Shown here: positions 6,409-7,946 of the stretch, piece by piece | Layout: the number at the start of each line of letters is the position of its first letter | How positions within the stretch are numbered: position 1 is the stretch's first letter | Source: Candidatus Bathyarchaeota archaeon | GTDB lineage: Archaea; Thermoproteota; Bathyarchaeia; Bathyarchaeales; SOJC01 | Assembly (NCBI GenBank): GCA_023131555.1 | Contig: JAGLZJ010000037.1 | Span: 1 to 7,946, forward strand | Length of the DNA stretch: 7,946 bases | Direction of reading: 5' to 3' | Translations under genes and position numbers: made by a program | The notes under the pieces: generated by a model | Told to the model about the DNA's origin: nothing | The model's input: the letters and a program-made list of their open reading frames with translations, nothing else | The model's database searches: none

Positions 6409-7194
6409 CTAACCTGTCAGACCTCTTTCATCGGCTAGTCTCTCTAACCTTTCTAGTATGTTGCTCAAGCATCTTTGCAGATTCGATCTGTTGTCGAACT
6501 GTTTAATGATCGCGTTCAGTTTAGCTTTCTTCGTTTGCCTTAGTTTCTTTACCTCTTTGATTAACTCGGGCATAGCCCTAACAAGGTTGTCCACTACTGT
6601 AATTGACGCTTTCTGGGAAGTCCTGGAGATGGGGTTCAGGTCGATTGCGATCACCTTCTTCCCCATCTTAAGCAAGGCTTCTGTTCGGTCGCCATCTTCG
6701 AGTGGAACCAGAACCACGTCCGCTACAAGAATCCCGTTGGTACTCACGCGCCGTCTTTTGCTTTCCAATTCGGGAATACACGCCGAGTTTCCTTCATCGA
6801 CTCCTAGAACTTTCTTAGCACCAGCCTTCACCAGTAGGGATTCTATGATCTCCTCCCTCTCCGCGGTGCGGTAGAAAATGTTTACTTCAATTTCAGCTTT
6901 CACTAACTCGCTTAACGAAACAATTTCCTCAGCGGTCAGCGCGGCAGAATTGCCATTAACTGAAACGACAGGTCTTTTAGCTATGAGCAATAGGGCCGCC
7001 GCAGCACGGATGGCTTCTCTTGCTGGCTGAATTGTCTGTTCACCCAATAAGTAGTCAAAGGCCTCGCCTCTACCGTGAGCAATCAGACCTGCTCTCGCCA
7101 CAGCACCCGCTTCAAAGGCTTCTACCAAGTTTTCTCGTATTCGGAGAGACTCTGCCCGTGGATGATTTCCAGGTATCTTGGTAGGCGTCTTCAT
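6409..7194 (-). CDS. 4-phosphopantoate--beta-alanine ligase (archaeal phosphopantothenate synthetase)
   Basis: 261 residues, known in the literature as PPS (COG1701). It joins 4-phosphopantoate to beta-alanine using ATP, giving 4'-phosphopantothenate. It replaces the bacterial pair PanC plus CoaA, and is essentially found only in archaea. Family motifs are strong and in order: IPGNHPRAESLRIRE (7-21), GLIAHGRGEAFDYLLGE (36-52), SVNGNSAAL (78-86), EVNIFYRT (103-110), VPLEDGDRTEAL (163-174), DLNPISRTS (185-193) and TVVDN (199-203). Residues 214-250 form a Lys/Arg-rich, probably helical C-terminal extension. ATG 7194 overlaps the pantoate kinase stop in an ATGA junction and has GAAGGAG ten bases upstream, so the two enzymes of consecutive steps are translationally coupled. 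Confidence 0.96.
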   Translation of the reverse strand: MKTPTKIPGNHPRAESLRIRENLVEAFEAGAVARAGLIAHGRGEAFDYLLGEQTIQPAREAIRAAAALLLIAKRPVVSVNGNSAALTAEEIVSLSELVKAEIEVNIFYRTAEREEIIESLLVKAGAKKVLGVDEGNSACIPELESKRRRVSTNGILVADVVLVPLEDGDRTEALLKMGKKVIAIDLNPISRTSQKASITVVDNLVRAMPELIKEVKKLRQTKKAKLNAIIKQFDNRSNLQRCLSNILERLERLADERGLTG

Positions 7195-7946
7195 AGCAGT
7201 CTCGCTCCTTCACAATCCACCCCGCTGATCAAAACTCTTTCGTCAGCATCATGCAGAAAGAATACTTCAAGAAGAATATCGAGTTGATTATTCTCGACTA
7301 TGCTGAAAACGCCATTACCGAACATGGGCATACTACAGATAATTCCGCGTTTGGATGCTTGATCCATTATTTCCAGAACATTTTTCGAACATAGACCTAT
7401 TTCTCTCGCAAATTCCTGAGAAAGCTCAAGGAAGCCGTTTAGGCTAGGTCTTTCCATAAGATTTCTCAAAAGTCGTTCACCCCATCTGTTGATTCTGTCA
7501 CGGGTGTCTAGGTTAGACAGAATTTTACGCGTGTCCATTTCTCCAAGTGTCAAACATGCAACAGAGTAATTTTCTTCGAGAGGAAGTTGTTTCACGCTTC
7601 CTATTCCAGGAGCGCCGGGTTCTGTTCGTATCTCTAACCCACCTGACCATTCAGCTAGGACTGTTCCAAGTCCAGTTCCACACTGAATCTCTGCCACATG
7701 GGCAATCTGAGCTGCTTGAGTGGTGGTTAGGGGGAGCTCTAAGGCTTTCCAGAAAGCGAAGCTTAGACTTAGAGCGGCAGCTCCGCTCGAGCCGAATCCA
7801 GCTCCGGAAGGTATGTCTGTAAAATGCTCGATTCTCGCGTTTAGTGGTTGCTTGGATCTGTGCAAGAATTCAGCAGCAACTGCTCTCGAGACTTTGGCAG
7901 ACTCGGTGCGTGTGCCATTCAGTTCGATCTCCAAGCTAGTTTTGTG
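7191..7946 (-). CDS. Pantoate kinase (GHMP family), 5' end outside window
   Basis: 251 codons are visible to the TGA; the frame is still open at the right edge, so the N-terminus (perhaps 40-60 residues with the first GHMP motif) is missing. The enzyme, called PoK, phosphorylates pantoate to 4-phosphopantoate with ATP and is specific to the archaeal CoA route. Visible evidence: the glycine-rich ATP loop DIPSGAGFGSSGAAALS (44-60 of the fragment), the family-specific stretch AEIQCGTGLGTVLAEWSGG shortly after, and a C-terminal GHMP motif 3 of the form SMPMFGNGVFSI. The TTG at 7934 is an internal leucine (the frame reads HKTSLEIEL), not the start: the fragment beginning there would lack the first conserved segment. 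The stop overlaps the next gene's ATG by four bases. It is the first visible gene of the CoA operon, whose promoter lies outside. Confidence 0.93.
   Translation of the reverse strand, partial: HKTSLEIELNGTRTESAKVSRAVAAEFLHRSKQPLNARIEHFTDIPSGAGFGSSGAAALSLSFAFWKALELPLTTTQAAQIAHVAEIQCGTGLGTVLAEWSGGLEIRTEPGAPGIGSVKQLPLEENYSVACLTLGEMDTRKILSNLDTRDRINRWGERLLRNLMERPSLNGFLELSQEFAREIGLCSKNVLEIMDQASKRGIICSMPMFGNGVFSIVENNQLDILLEVFFLHDADERVLISGVDCEGARLL
7205..7211 (-). promoter_or_regulatory. Shine-Dalgarno site for the phosphopantoate ligase, inside the pantoate kinase gene
   Basis: GAAGGAG near the end of the kinase gene is 10 bases before ATG 7194. It supports the start that forms the ATGA overlap. 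Confidence 0.55.

Noticed and set aside
7191..7934. Pantoate kinase as a complete gene starting at TTG 7934
   Set aside because: The frame stays open to the window edge and the fragment lacks the first conserved GHMP segment, so the TTG is an internal leucine and the gene is cut by the window.
1..7946. CRISPR arrays, insertion sequences, integrases or phage genes
   Set aside because: No regular short repeats, transposase-like proteins or terminal inverted repeats were seen; the right two thirds is ordinary core metabolism.

Overview
The window comes from an archaeon. It carries the archaea-specific enzymes of coenzyme A synthesis (a GHMP-family pantoate kinase plus 4-phosphopantoate--beta-alanine ligase, instead of bacterial PanC and CoaA), an archaeal-type phosphopantetheine adenylyltransferase, and an XPD/Rad3-type iron-sulfur helicase. 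Base composition is moderate and slightly AT-rich. Several genes start with GTG or TTG behind good Shine-Dalgarno sequences. A TACK-group archaeon such as a Bathyarchaeia-like lineage would fit, but that placement is an impression, not something the sequence proves.

Layout. Plus strand: the last 64 codons of a MATE-family efflux transporter (3-197); a region of about 430 bases with no firm gene, but with nested inverted repeats and one possible 42-residue ORF (438-566); then an XPD-like helicase with an added N-terminal zinc ribbon (625-2787). Minus strand, convergent with the helicase and running to the window's right edge: pantoate kinase (5' end cut off by the window), 4-phosphopantoate--beta-alanine ligase, ketopantoate reductase (panE), ketopantoate hydroxymethyltransferase (panB), a short inter-gene segment that may hold a tiny frameshifted gene, the bifunctional coaBC (dfp), and the archaeal phosphopantetheine adenylyltransferase (coaD).

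How the genes work together. The minus-strand block encodes every step from 2-oxoisovalerate to dephospho-CoA: PanB makes ketopantoate, PanE reduces it to pantoate, pantoate kinase gives 4-phosphopantoate, the ligase adds beta-alanine to give 4'-phosphopantothenate, CoaBC adds cysteine and decarboxylates to 4'-phosphopantetheine, and CoaD adenylylates it. Only the final dephospho-CoA kinase and a beta-alanine source are not in view. The first four genes are packed with a 4-base overlap or gaps of 4-7 bases and look like one operon. coaBC and coaD follow after a 124-base segment, which may be either a small coding gene (continuous operon) or a leader with its own promoter.

Most unusual points: the 124-base panB-coaBC segment, where a strong ribosome site starts a short frame that ends at CCT-TGA and continues as clean coding-like sequence in the +1 frame; the nested inverted repeats at 362-435 that enclose the ribosome site of the 42-residue ORF; and the zinc ribbon fused to the XPD-like helicase.
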